From the NCBI GenBank assembly GCA_902576335.1, contig CACGVC010000011.1, forward strand, positions 1 to 32,905: DNA of 32,905 nt, in the 5' to 3' direction. A program made the translations under genes and the position numbers. This document shows positions 23,520 through 31,867 of this stretch, piece by piece (within the stretch, counting starts at the first letter, position 1; every line of letters starts with the position of its first letter). The notes beneath the pieces are model-generated. The model made no database searches and had not been told where the DNA came from. It saw nothing but the letters and a program-made list of their open reading frames with translations. The stretch comes from an uncultured Pelagibacteraceae bacterium. GTDB lineage: Bacteria; Pseudomonadota; Alphaproteobacteria; Pelagibacterales; Pelagibacteraceae.

Positions 23520-24560
23520 ATGAATTACAAAAAATTAGGTAATACTGATCTTGACGTTAGTACAATTTGTCTCGGTACAATGACCTGGGGAGAACAAAAT
23601 ACGGAAGAAGAAGGTTTCGAGCAAATGGACTGGGCATTAGATCATGGGGTAAACTTTTGGGATACAGCAGAAATTTATTCAATTCCCATGAGAAAAGAAA
23701 CTTATGGTGAAACAGAGAGAATAATTGGAAACTGGTTTAAAAAAACAAATAAAAGAGACAAAGTTGTAATTGCTACAAAAGTCTGTGGAAATACCTCAAA
23801 TAAATATATTAGGGGTGGTGGAAATAATTTTGGAAAAAAGAAAATTTCAGATGCATTAGAAGAAAGCCTTAAAAGGTTAAAGACAGACTACATAGATTTA
23901 TATCAACTTCATTGGCCTGAGAGAAATACTAATTTTTTTGGAAAACACGGTTATGAGCACGATGAAAACGATAATGACTGGACACCATTTGAGGAAATAC
24001 TTGAAAGTCTGGAAAATTTTATTAAGCAAGGAAAAATTAGATATATAGGTTTGTCAAACGAAACAGCGTGGGGTTTGTCAAAATTTCTTGAAATCTCTAA
24101 GTTAAAAAATCTTCCTAAAATGATGTCTGTTCAAAACCCTTATAATTTACTCAACAGATCCTATGAAGTTGGATTAGCAGAAATTTCAGTGAGAGAGAAA
24201 AGTGGATTGTTAGCCTATTCACCACTAGCATTTGGTTACTTAACGGGAAAATATAGGAATAATAATTTGCCTGAAAAATCAAGAATGAAACTATTTAAAG
24301 ATTTTACAAGATATAAAAACGAAAATGGTCAAAACGCAATTGAGGAATATTATAAAATATCAAAAAAATTTGACGTTGATTTTACCCAAATGTCTTTGAA
24401 ATTTTGTGAGATTCAGCCTTTTGTAACAAGTGTAATTATTGGTGCAACGACAATGGAACAGTTGAAAACAAATATAGAAAGTGTAAATGTAACTTTATCA
24501 AGTGAAATACTAAATGAAATTAATAATATTCAAAAAAAATACCCAAACCCATGCCCATAA
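23520..24560 (+). CDS. Aldo/keto reductase (Tas-like)
   Basis: 346-residue NADP(H)-dependent reductase of the AKR (beta/alpha)8 family. Catalytic tetrad visible: Asp48 and Tyr53 (WDTAEIYSIP), Lys87 (IATKVCGN), His131 (LYQLHWPERNT). Insertions such as IPMRKETYGETE and HWPERNTNFFGKHGYE match the E. coli Tas group. Natural substrate unknown. Translationally linked to the next gene, which it overlaps by 10 nt. Confidence 0.94.
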   Translation: MNYKKLGNTDLDVSTICLGTMTWGEQNTEEEGFEQMDWALDHGVNFWDTAEIYSIPMRKETYGETERIIGNWFKKTNKRDKVVIATKVCGNTSNKYIRGGGNNFGKKKISDALEESLKRLKTDYIDLYQLHWPERNTNFFGKHGYEHDENDNDWTPFEEILESLENFIKQGKIRYIGLSNETAWGLSKFLEISKLKNLPKMMSVQNPYNLLNRSYEVGLAEISVREKSGLLAYSPLAFGYLTGKYRNNNLPEKSRMKLFKDFTRYKNENGQNAIEEYYKISKKFDVDFTQMSLKFCEIQPFVTSVIIGATTMEQLKTNIESVNVTLSSEILNEINNIQKKYPNPCP

Positions 24561-25063
24561 TTAAAAAAACTTTATTATTGTCTTTATTTTTTATTTTTTT
24601 TTCAATTACAAAAACCCTAGCTGAAGATCTTAAAAAAATTGGAAAATATAAAGATTGGGAAACCATAGTGCTAGCAGAAACATCAGGTAAAGTTTGTTTT
24701 GCTCAATCCTCACCAATTTTACAATCTCCAAAAACAAGCAAAAGAGATGCAAGGCTGTTTGTGACATTCAGACCAGGTGAAAAGATTACTAATGAAATAA
24801 GCACTACCGCTGGATATGAATTTAATAAAAATAATAGTGTTCTTGCAACATCTGGAAATAACAAATTCAAATTTGATATCAAACAACAAGGTTTTGCTTG
24901 GATAACCAGTAATAAAAAAGAAAAAATAATGGTTAGAGTTATGAAAAAAGGTTCTAGAATTATGGTTACTGGTTATAACGAAAAAGGTTCTCAAACAATT
25001 GATCATTATTCATTACTAGGTTTCACTAAAGCTTATAACACAGCGAAAAAAGCTTGTAGTTAA
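24551..25063 (+). CDS. Invasion-associated locus B (IalB)-like secreted protein
   Basis: 170 residues with a Sec signal peptide (1-24, ending TLA) and a mature beta-rich domain. KIGKYKDWETIVLAETSGKVC, ARLFVTFRPGE and the closing KAYNTAKKACS follow the IalB family pattern, with two cysteines (in KVCFAQ and at the C-terminus) that probably form a disulfide. The family name comes from Bartonella; in free-living marine alphaproteobacteria the role is unknown. It overlaps the aldo-keto reductase gene by 10 nt and precedes argG by 3 nt. Confidence 0.8.
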   Translation: MPIIKKTLLLSLFFIFFSITKTLAEDLKKIGKYKDWETIVLAETSGKVCFAQSSPILQSPKTSKRDARLFVTFRPGEKITNEISTTAGYEFNKNNSVLATSGNNKFKFDIKQQGFAWITSNKKEKIMVRVMKKGSRIMVTGYNEKGSQTIDHYSLLGFTKAYNTAKKACS

Positions 25064-25066
25064 TTA

Positions 25067-26251
25067 ATGACACAAAAGAGAAGAATTGTATTAGCTTATT
25101 CTGGAGGACTAGATACCTCCATAATACTTAAATGGCTTCAAGAAAATTACAATGCCGAAGTAATCTGTTACACGGCTGATATTGGTCAAGAGATAGATAA
25201 AAAAAAGATAATCAAAAATGCAAAAAAATTTGGGGTAAAAAATATTATAATTAAAGACTTAAAAAATATTTTTGTTAAAGATTATGTCTTTCCAATGATC
25301 AGAGGTCACGCGATCTATGAGGGTGTATATTTATTGGGTACCTCAATTGCAAGACCTTTAATAGCAAAAGATCAAATAAGAATTGCAAAAAAATATAAAG
25401 CATATGCAGTATCTCATGGAGCCACTGGTAAAGGAAATGATCAAGTCAGATTTGAGCTTGGCTATCATTATTTTGGTCCAAAGATTAAGATCATAGCACC
25501 CTGGAGAATTTGGAAATTAAGATCTAGAACCGATCTTATTAAATATGCAAAAAAATACAAAATACCAATACCTAAAGATAAAGTGGGTTCCGCACCTTTT
25601 TCTGTTGATGATAATTTGTTTCATACATCTACAGAGGGAAAAGTTTTAGAAAATCCAAAAAATTCTGCTCCAGAAATTATTTTTCAAAGAACGGTTTCTG
25701 CAGAAAAAGCTCCTAATAAACCCACATTTATATCCATAAATTTTAAAAATGGAGACCCAGTTGGTATCAATGGAAAAAAATATAATCCTGAGAAAATTTT
25801 AACAAAACTTAATTTAATAGCTGGTAAAAACGGTATTGGAAGGGTTGATTTGGTTGAGAATAGATTTCTTGGTATAAAATCTAGAGGAGTTTATGAAACA
25901 CCTGGTGGTACACTTCTTATTCATGCTCATAGAGCTATAGAATCTGTAACATTAGACAAAAACACAATGCATAAAAAAGACTCCATCATGTCTAGATATG
26001 CAGAATTAATTTACAATGGATATTGGTTTTCAAAAGAGAGATTTGAACTTCAAAAAATTGTCGATCTCAAAAGAAATAAAGTAAATGGAACTGTAAAACT
26101 TAAGCTTTATAAAGGAAATATAATTATTCAATCAAGAATTACAAAAAGTAAAGCATATTCAATGAAAAAGGTTTCATTTGAGGAAAATAAATCCTTCAAT
26201 AAATTTAACGTTGAAAAATTTATAAATTTTCATAAAAAAAAATTAAGATAA
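25067..26251 (+). CDS. argG: Argininosuccinate synthase
   Basis: Joins citrulline and aspartate using ATP in arginine biosynthesis. 394 residues, normal length. ATP-binding AYSGGLDTS (10-18) and further conserved stretches SHGATGKGNDQVRFE, APWRIW, GSAPFSVDDNLFH, GIKSRGVYETPGGT and LIYNGYWFS are all intact. It starts 3 nt after the IalB-like gene, so it may be transcribed with it although the functions look unrelated. Confidence 0.98.
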   Translation: MTQKRRIVLAYSGGLDTSIILKWLQENYNAEVICYTADIGQEIDKKKIIKNAKKFGVKNIIIKDLKNIFVKDYVFPMIRGHAIYEGVYLLGTSIARPLIAKDQIRIAKKYKAYAVSHGATGKGNDQVRFELGYHYFGPKIKIIAPWRIWKLRSRTDLIKYAKKYKIPIPKDKVGSAPFSVDDNLFHTSTEGKVLENPKNSAPEIIFQRTVSAEKAPNKPTFISINFKNGDPVGINGKKYNPEKILTKLNLIAGKNGIGRVDLVENRFLGIKSRGVYETPGGTLLIHAHRAIESVTLDKNTMHKKDSIMSRYAELIYNGYWFSKERFELQKIVDLKRNKVNGTVKLKLYKGNIIIQSRITKSKAYSMKKVSFEENKSFNKFNVEKFINFHKKKLR

Positions 26252-26260
26252 CTCAAGAAA

Positions 26261-26287
26261 AATTGACAATTTTTTACATTGTCAATT
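26261..26287. terminator. AT-rich stem-loop after argG (possible terminator)
   Basis: Perfect 10-bp inverted repeat AATTGACAAT / ATTGTCAATT with a 7-nt loop, 10 nt after the argG stop. No U-tract follows on the plus strand, so termination is uncertain; it could also be an operator for the gene at 26313. Confidence 0.4.
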
Positions 26288-26312
26288 CTGAAAAAAAACA
26301 TAACTTAGTTTT

Positions 26313-26765
26313 ATGGACAATTTAAAAAAATGGATGCAAGACTCAGCCAATATATTGTTTGATGATAGTAAGAATGATTTAAGATCTCTACCTAAGGCTG
26401 TTAGATTACAAATATTATTAGTCCTAAGTTTTATATGGACAACAGTATTTAGTTTGTATGTATTTTCATATACAACTTTTGCTTTTGGCTGGGCTGGAAC
26501 ATACTTAGCTCATGTTGGTCTTATATTTGCAGTCTATATGACATTCAAACAATTCCATAAAGCTGAAGAAAAATCGACTAGTGTCTTTCAAACAAAAAAT
26601 TTTGATCCATTTAAAATTATGGTTATTGTATTTGTTATAGTATTTATTTTTGTTTTTTCTAAGGGTATAGAAGTTTTAACAAATACTAACTCGTATACTA
26701 TTCCATATGATGGTCCATCAAAATCAGTGTTTGAAAAATGGTTGCCATTTAGTAAGGACAAATAA
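26313..26765 (+). CDS. Membrane protein of unknown function
   Basis: 150 residues, not recognised. An N-terminal polar segment (about 1-30) is followed by three predicted membrane helices (about 31-53, 57-78 and 101-123) and a polar C-terminus ending GPSKSVFEKWLPFSKDK. No catalytic motif is seen. It overlaps the PsiE-like gene by one base (TAATG), so the two small membrane proteins are probably made together and may interact. Confidence 0.75.
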   Translation: MDNLKKWMQDSANILFDDSKNDLRSLPKAVRLQILLVLSFIWTTVFSLYVFSYTTFAFGWAGTYLAHVGLIFAVYMTFKQFHKAEEKSTSVFQTKNFDPFKIMVIVFVIVFIFVFSKGIEVLTNTNSYTIPYDGPSKSVFEKWLPFSKDK

Positions 26766-27145
26766 TGGAAAAAATAGCTAAGAATTTACAACTTATACTA
26801 ATGTGTATTATTTTAATAAGTACAGTAATTGCTGTAGGTATTGAAATTTATAAAATGTATCAAAACATGTCTGTAACATTAGCTGACTTGTTATTAATGT
26901 TTCTTTATTTAGAAGTTCTTGCAATGGTTAGAGTTTTTTGGAACCAACAATCAATCAGTATTACATTGCCACTACTAATAGCAATTACTGCACTTGCTCG
27001 ATTTATTATTCTTCAAGGTAAAGAGATGGACCCTACTGCATTAGTTTATGAGGCAGTTGCAATAGTTCTAATTGCTGGTGCAATTGTAATCTTGAGATTA
27101 AGACATAGTGATAAATTAGGTCTTAAGAAAAAAAAATCTAAATAG
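26765..27145 (+). CDS. PsiE-like small membrane protein
   Basis: 126 residues with four predicted helices. The central LADLLLMFLYLEVLAMVRVFW and the ITALARFIILQGKEMDPTAL stretch resemble the phosphate-starvation-inducible PsiE family, whose function is unknown. A basic C-terminus (RLRHSDKLGLKKKKSK) is probably cytoplasmic. No pho box was searched for systematically. It lies one base into the stop of the upstream gene and 6 nt before the photolyase-family gene. Confidence 0.75.
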   Translation: MEKIAKNLQLILMCIILISTVIAVGIEIYKMYQNMSVTLADLLLMFLYLEVLAMVRVFWNQQSISITLPLLIAITALARFIILQGKEMDPTALVYEAVAIVLIAGAIVILRLRHSDKLGLKKKKSK

Positions 27146-27151
27146 TTTTTA

Positions 27152-28291
27152 ATGAATTTTGAACCCTCAAGGGCTAAGGCCTTAGATCGATTAGAAAGTT
27201 TTGTTGAAAACAATCTTGCAGAATATTCTAAGCTTAGAAATTTTGATTTTGGTCCAGATAAAAGATCAAATGTTTCATGTTTGTCACCATATATTACTCA
27301 TGGAATTGTTAATGAACAAGAGATCATTAAAAAATCTCTAGGTAAATTTTCTTTTTCAAAAAATGAAAAATTTATACAAGAAGTATTATGGCGCACATAT
27401 TGGAAGGGCTGGCTAGAATTAAGACCAAATGTTTGGTCAGATTATTTAACAGAATTAATTAAAATTAAGGAAAATTTAAAAAATAATCAAAATTATAAAA
27501 ATGCAATTGAAGGAAAAACAAAGATAGATTGCTTTAATCAATGGGTAATCGAACTAAAAGAAAATAATTATTTACACAATCATACAAGGATGTGGTTCGC
27601 CAGTATTTGGATTTTTACTCTAGAATTACCTTGGCAATTAGGTGCAGAATTTTTTATGCAACATCTATATGACGGCGATGCTGCATCCAATACTCTTGGA
27701 TGGAGATGGGTTGCTGGAGTTCAAACACAAGGAAAACATTATTTGGCGAGCGAATGGAACATTAAAAAATTCACTGCTAACAGGTTCAATAACATTAAAT
27801 TAAATGAAAATGCTCCTCCAAAAATATCTGAAAAAACTTACTCAATAATAAAACAAGATTTTAGTAATCCTCAAAATATTGAAGATAAAAGTCTATTAAT
27901 TTTTGATAACAATCTTTCTTTTGAAATTACTGATTTTCAAAATTACAAATTTAAAAAAATTTATTTAATTTCAAATGGGAATGATAATAGATCTATTAAG
28001 CTGGGTGAAAAAGTTGTAAAATTTAAATCTCTTTTAATTGAAGACCAAAAACAAAGGTTAAAAGCTAAGTCTATTGATTATGAGATGATCAGTATAAGTG
28101 AAATAAAAGATATTCAAAACTGTTATGGTTTATATCCCTCGGTTGGTGAAAACTTAGATTATTTAAATTTAAATAACTCAAAAATAACTTTTTTATATAG
28201 AAAACTTGATCAGTATTCTTGGCAATATTGCAACAAAGGTTTTTTTAATTTTAAAAATTATATTCCAAAAATAATTTCAACTTTCAATTAA
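27152..28291 (+). CDS. Photolyase/cryptochrome-family protein with N-terminal FAD domain
   Basis: 379 residues. Residues about 5-215 are the helical FAD-binding domain of photolyases: RSNVSCLSPYITHGIV, FIQEVLWRTYWKGWLEL, NHTRMWFASIWIFTLELPW and DGDAASNTLGWRWVAGVQT (compare DGDLASNNGGWQWAASTGT in class I enzymes). The usual N-terminal antenna domain is missing. Instead a C-terminal alpha/beta-like segment (about 245-379; SLLIFDNNLSFE, KKIYLISNG, ITFLYRKLD) follows the FAD domain. Whether it repairs DNA or acts as a light sensor is unknown. It follows the PsiE-like gene by 6 nt and overlaps a convergent gene by 4 nt. Confidence 0.85.
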   Translation: MNFEPSRAKALDRLESFVENNLAEYSKLRNFDFGPDKRSNVSCLSPYITHGIVNEQEIIKKSLGKFSFSKNEKFIQEVLWRTYWKGWLELRPNVWSDYLTELIKIKENLKNNQNYKNAIEGKTKIDCFNQWVIELKENNYLHNHTRMWFASIWIFTLELPWQLGAEFFMQHLYDGDAASNTLGWRWVAGVQTQGKHYLASEWNIKKFTANRFNNIKLNENAPPKISEKTYSIIKQDFSNPQNIEDKSLLIFDNNLSFEITDFQNYKFKKIYLISNGNDNRSIKLGEKVVKFKSLLIEDQKQRLKAKSIDYEMISISEIKDIQNCYGLYPSVGENLDYLNLNNSKITFLYRKLDQYSWQYCNKGFFNFKNYIPKIISTFN

Positions 28292-28509
28292 AACCACCTA
28301 AACATTCCGATAATTCCTGCTGTTGCGTAAAAGAATTGTAAAAATAATATTCCTCTATGACCACCTCTATACGCCCAAATTCCAATTAAAATTGCAGACA
28401 AAAGTAATAAGCAAAAGCCAAAAAATTCAATACCAATATTCATAGCTACGAATAATGAATATAATATTGCTGTTATAACTCCTGCCCATTCAAAAATCTT
28501 ATTATCCAT
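28288..28509 (-). CDS. Small membrane protein of unknown function
   Basis: 73 residues with three closely spaced hydrophobic segments (about 7-24, 27-47 and 53-70) and a short polar loop YRGGHRG between the last two. Not recognised with confidence. It lies 5 nt downstream of the Cys-rich secreted protein gene on the same strand, and its 3' end overlaps the convergent photolyase-family gene by 4 nt. Confidence 0.7.
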   Translation of the reverse strand: MDNKIFEWAGVITAILYSLFVAMNIGIEFFGFCLLLLSAILIGIWAYRGGHRGILFLQFFYATAGIIGMFRWF

Positions 28510-28514
28510 AATTT

Positions 28515-29216
28515 TTATCTCGCAAGTTTAATAAAAATATCACCCATGCCTGCCTCTAAATTCTCTATGGGTGTATTATTTCTAAATTCACAAAATCTAC
28601 CAGTTATCTGATGACTTTTTACAAAATCTATCTCATCTTTTCTGCAGCTTTTACCGTTATGCAATAAACCAATTACTATTCGGCCATTTAAATCATAAAC
28701 CTGTTTATTATTTATTTTCTCTCCAACACAAAAATAATCTTTATTAACCCTATTTGGAAAATCTTCTTTGTTGCAGGGATTTTTAATTGTAAAAACAAAA
28801 AACTCCTTGATGCCGTCTTTAAATTTATATTTCATCCTTTCAACTTCAGAATATTTCATAATATCACAAGAACACGGAATACAACATTTATAGTAATTAC
28901 CACAAATTTTATTTTTAGTTCCTCTCTCACTAATAAATAAAAAATCAGGGTCACTATTGGGATCAATCAATGAACCAGAAACAGCACAATAAAGTTTGTT
29001 GTATTCGATGAAATCTTCATAATTTATGTCTTTATCAATTATATATTTGAAGAATTTTGGACCAGCAGCATTTCTGTTGCTGTCAGGAAATATTCTAGAC
29101 CAATCTGTTATCAAATCTTTATAATAATTTTTTTCCACTGAATTTGAAATATTGGAAAAAGATAAATTAAGGATACAAATAATTACAAATCTAAAGATAG
29201 CTTTTGAAAAATTCAT
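28515..29216 (-). CDS. Cysteine-rich secreted protein of unknown function
   Basis: 233 residues. A signal peptide (about 1-26) precedes a mature domain with ten cysteines, five of them clustered in KICGNYYKCCIPCSCDIM. The even number and secreted location suggest disulfides or a metal site. WSRIFPDSNRNAAGPKFFKY and a C-terminal GMGDIFIKLAR look like a folded domain rather than low complexity. No family recognised. Divergent from the fasciclin gene and followed closely by a small membrane protein gene. Confidence 0.7.
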   Translation of the reverse strand: MNFSKAIFRFVIICILNLSFSNISNSVEKNYYKDLITDWSRIFPDSNRNAAGPKFFKYIIDKDINYEDFIEYNKLYCAVSGSLIDPNSDPDFLFISERGTKNKICGNYYKCCIPCSCDIMKYSEVERMKYKFKDGIKEFFVFTIKNPCNKEDFPNRVNKDYFCVGEKINNKQVYDLNGRIVIGLLHNGKSCRKDEIDFVKSHQITGRFCEFRNNTPIENLEAGMGDIFIKLAR

Positions 29217-29299
29217 TAATTTAATTAATTTAAAAAATTTTTATTATTTGTCGCACTTAATTTACTTTCAAATTATAAATTTAAAGTTATTAAAGTCCA

Positions 29300-29773
29300 A
29301 TGAAAAAATTTCACATAATTTTTTTAACACTTGCCATGATGATTATCCCATCGATAACATTTGGAAATGTAATTGATAAATTAAACGAAACCGGTAAATT
29401 TACAAAATTAAACGAAACCTTAATGAAATCAGGATTAAGTGAGAATTTAAAAGGTGAAGGACCATTTACTGTTTTTGCACCTTTAGATGACGCATTTGCA
29501 GCAATTAGTGCACAAACATATTATGGTCTGTTGAGAGAGGAAAACAAAGATAAACTTAAAAATATTTTAGGACGACACGTTTTTTCAAAAAAAATTCCTT
29601 CTTCAGAAGTTGCAGGTGAGATTAAACTCAAAGCAATTAATGGTGAGGAAATAACTATAAAAAAAGTTAATGGTATAGTTTATATAAATGAAGCTGAAGT
29701 TGTAACTGCTGATGTTGAAACTTCTAATGGTATAATCCATTTTATAAATAGAGTTCTTCAGCCCTTAAACTAG
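29300..29773 (+). CDS. Secreted fasciclin (FAS1)-domain protein
   Basis: 157 residues: Sec signal peptide (1-22) followed by a single FAS1 domain. The H1 motif GPFTVFAPLDDAF and H2-like GIIHFINRVLQPLN, with GRHVFSKKI in between, are diagnostic. FAS1 proteins are adhesive or ligand-binding; the bacterial single-domain forms are periplasmic or surface-associated and of unclear function. A TATAAA at 29274-29279 is a plausible -10. The stop abuts the stop of the convergent FG-GAP gene with no gap. Confidence 0.93.
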   Translation: MKKFHIIFLTLAMMIIPSITFGNVIDKLNETGKFTKLNETLMKSGLSENLKGEGPFTVFAPLDDAFAAISAQTYYGLLREENKDKLKNILGRHVFSKKIPSSEVAGEIKLKAINGEEITIKKVNGIVYINEAEVVTADVETSNGIIHFINRVLQPLN

Positions 29774-31216
29774 TTATTTTTGTTTTAAAGTAATTGTTTG
29801 GTTTAGATTTTTTACCGAGATCATTTTAGTTTTTCCATTTGTCCATCTAACCTCTATTTTTATATTCTTTTCATTTTTTCTAATACCATAATGAGCTACT
29901 GGTTCCATTTGACATAGATACCCTGAACCAGAGTCAATTGTTTTTGAATGTTTTCTTAAATTTGAAATCAATGTTACTGTTGCTCCTCTTGCGGGTGCCC
30001 CATATTTATTTAGCGGTTTAATCCTTAAATATTTGTGTTGAGGATTCACCTTTGCTTTATACAAAGACAATGGCTGATCTCTGCTTTCTCCGTGGGAAAC
30101 TAATAATTCTAATATGCCGTCGTTATCTATGTCAGCAACTGCTGCTCCAGTTCCATATCCATCTGGTTCTAAACCAATATCTAAGGGTATTTGTTTTATC
30201 AAACCATTCTCTAAAATTCTAAAAAGTTTGTTCGGTTCACCAATATTATTCAAGAATATTTCGTCGTAACCATCATTATCTAAATCAGCTGAAATAACAG
30301 TTCTTATTCTTGACGGCTCATCAAAAGGTGGCTTTGCTATATCTTCAAAAATATCATTTTTAAGTACATATGCTCTGTGAAATCCTCCCCAATTTCCATT
30401 TAAAATATCAAGTCTTCCTCGATAATAAATATCTGACAAAGTTGTACCTCTCCCATTTTGAAGGACGTCTTGAACTCTATATTCGTATGCAACATCTAAA
30501 AATTTACCCTCGTCATTTTTGTATAAAAAATTTGCTCCTCTCTCATTGGCTGCGAATATATCAATTTTATCAGAAATGATGTGTCCAGCTACGACAGCAC
30601 GTCCGCCTGTAACTTTCGCCAGATTTAATTGAACAGATTTATCGACTATTATGTCATCATTATATTCGTAGTATCTTGTGGGTCCTCCGTAGTTAGCAAC
30701 ATATACACCATAATTGCCATTTCCTTTTCTATCAACACAAACAACTGACCTCCCAGCAGTTAAATTGAGATCTTTTTGATTTTTCTCAATTTCAAATAAA
30801 TCAATAAAATTACCCTTCTCTAAATCTATAAGTCTATCTGAATATTTTTTTGTTCCACTATACGTATCAGTGTTGAGAAAATATATTTCCTCATATCCAT
30901 CTTTATCCATATCACATGCAGCGACACCAATTGTTCTTCTAAATTCATCCGAAAATTTTTTTTGATTCACAATATTAATCAGTTTTCCATTCTCGTATGA
31001 TAAAGCCAAATTCAGATAACCAAATCCAGTAACTATAAAATCAAATTTTCCATCTTGATTTACATCGGTGACGGAAACTCCATAACTAAGTCTTTTAGGA
31101 TTATCAACAATTTGGTTTGTTATATCCTCAAAAAAATCAGCATTCAGATTGTTTGGGATTAATAGAAAAAGCAAAACTACTAATTTCTTTAAATAATTAA
31201 TTATTTTAATTTTCAT
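29774..31216 (-). CDS. Secreted FG-GAP/VCBS repeat protein with ASPIC/UnbV domain (CRTAC1-like)
   Basis: 480 residues with a signal peptide (about 1-26). Several calcium-binding beta-propeller repeats carry Asp-rich loops: DVNQDGKFDF, DMDKDGYEEI, DLDNDGYDEI and DIDNDGILEL. The C-terminus is an ASPIC/UnbV domain (GAPARGATVTLIS, SGSGYLCQMEPVAHYGI, IEVRWTNGKT). Proteins of this layout are extracellular or periplasmic and of unknown role, often thought adhesive. It overlaps the DUF4174-like gene by 11 nt, so it may be the distal gene of the photolyase/DUF2256 unit. Confidence 0.92.
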   Translation of the reverse strand: MKIKIINYLKKLVVLLFLLIPNNLNADFFEDITNQIVDNPKRLSYGVSVTDVNQDGKFDFIVTGFGYLNLALSYENGKLINIVNQKKFSDEFRRTIGVAACDMDKDGYEEIYFLNTDTYSGTKKYSDRLIDLEKGNFIDLFEIEKNQKDLNLTAGRSVVCVDRKGNGNYGVYVANYGGPTRYYEYNDDIIVDKSVQLNLAKVTGGRAVVAGHIISDKIDIFAANERGANFLYKNDEGKFLDVAYEYRVQDVLQNGRGTTLSDIYYRGRLDILNGNWGGFHRAYVLKNDIFEDIAKPPFDEPSRIRTVISADLDNDGYDEIFLNNIGEPNKLFRILENGLIKQIPLDIGLEPDGYGTGAAVADIDNDGILELLVSHGESRDQPLSLYKAKVNPQHKYLRIKPLNKYGAPARGATVTLISNLRKHSKTIDSGSGYLCQMEPVAHYGIRKNEKNIKIEVRWTNGKTKMISVKNLNQTITLKQK

Positions 31217-31739
31217 TTTTTTTACTTTTATACTTTTTCATCCAATCACCAAATATCTTTATAGCATCCTCCATATTCCTAGTTTTGTTAGGATGGTTCT
31301 TTGCTCTACCCAGCATGGTTGCAATAACGTTTACCTGATACTTAATTGGACGATTTTTAATAGTTCTAATTGTGTAAAGAGCTTTTTCCTTGTTTTTGAA
31401 TCCTAACCCATGAGTAGTAGTTTTAGGATTATAATCTGAATACAGCGATAAATTTATAGGTTTAGATCTTTTACTTAATGGCATTTTGTCTATAATTTTA
31501 AAAATTGTTTTAAGATTAAGGTTATTCATCTTCTTTTTAGATTTGCCATCAAAACCAATTAAATCAATTGATGATTTTTCTTGCTTATTAATTTTACAAA
31601 TTAATTTTACAAATCTTTTATGAAAATCTTTTATTTTAGCTTGATATATTTTTTTCGCCTCTAGATAAATTCTATCCTTATAACTTGGTGTAGAAACAAG
31701 TAAAATTCTACTTTTCCATTTGTATTTTTCTAAGTTCAT
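31206..31739 (-). CDS. DUF4174-like protein with extra C-terminal domain
   Basis: 177 residues. Residues 1-91 resemble DUF4174: YKWKSRILLVSTPSYKDR, then LIGFDGKSKKK and IIDKMPLSKR, comparable to the family's LIGKDGG and IDAMPMR motifs. Unlike many DUF4174 proteins it has no signal peptide. Residues 92-177 form a second basic region (SLYSDYNPKTTTHGLGFKNK, then VIATMLGRAKNHPNKT) of a family I cannot name firmly. Its ATG overlaps the DUF2256 stop by 4 nt (ATGA), showing translational coupling. Confidence 0.7.
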   Translation of the reverse strand: MNLEKYKWKSRILLVSTPSYKDRIYLEAKKIYQAKIKDFHKRFVKLICKINKQEKSSIDLIGFDGKSKKKMNNLNLKTIFKIIDKMPLSKRSKPINLSLYSDYNPKTTTHGLGFKNKEKALYTIRTIKNRPIKYQVNVIATMLGRAKNHPNKTRNMEDAIKIFGDWMKKYKSKKNEN

Positions 31740-31867
31740 ATTTTTTTGCTAGAACATCTTTTTGAGCAATACTTAACTCTGTCCCAATTTAGCTTCCATT
31801 TTCTTCTCCAATTGAAAGGTCTTTTACAAACGATGCATATTTTAGATGGAAGATTTTCTTTTTTCAC
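31736..31867 (-). CDS. DUF2256 zinc-ribbon-like small protein
   Basis: 43 residues starting at a GTG that overlaps the photolyase stop by one base (TAGTG) and ending in a TGA that overlaps the next ATG by 4 nt. The sequence LPSKICIVCKRPFNWRRKWK followed by VKYCSKRC is the DUF2256 signature: CX2C (Cys11, Cys14), an RPFxWRRKW block and CX3C (Cys34, Cys38), probably binding zinc. DUF2256 genes are, from memory, often found beside photolyase-like genes, as here. Function unknown. Very short but strongly supported by motif and by seamless fit. Confidence 0.88.
   Translation of the reverse strand: MKKENLPSKICIVCKRPFNWRRKWKLNWDRVKYCSKRCSSKKI

Noticed and set aside
26261..26287. Stem-loop as a certain terminator or a CRISPR-type repeat
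   Set aside because: Single copy, AT-only stem mostly, no following U-tract on the plus strand; kept only as a possible terminator.
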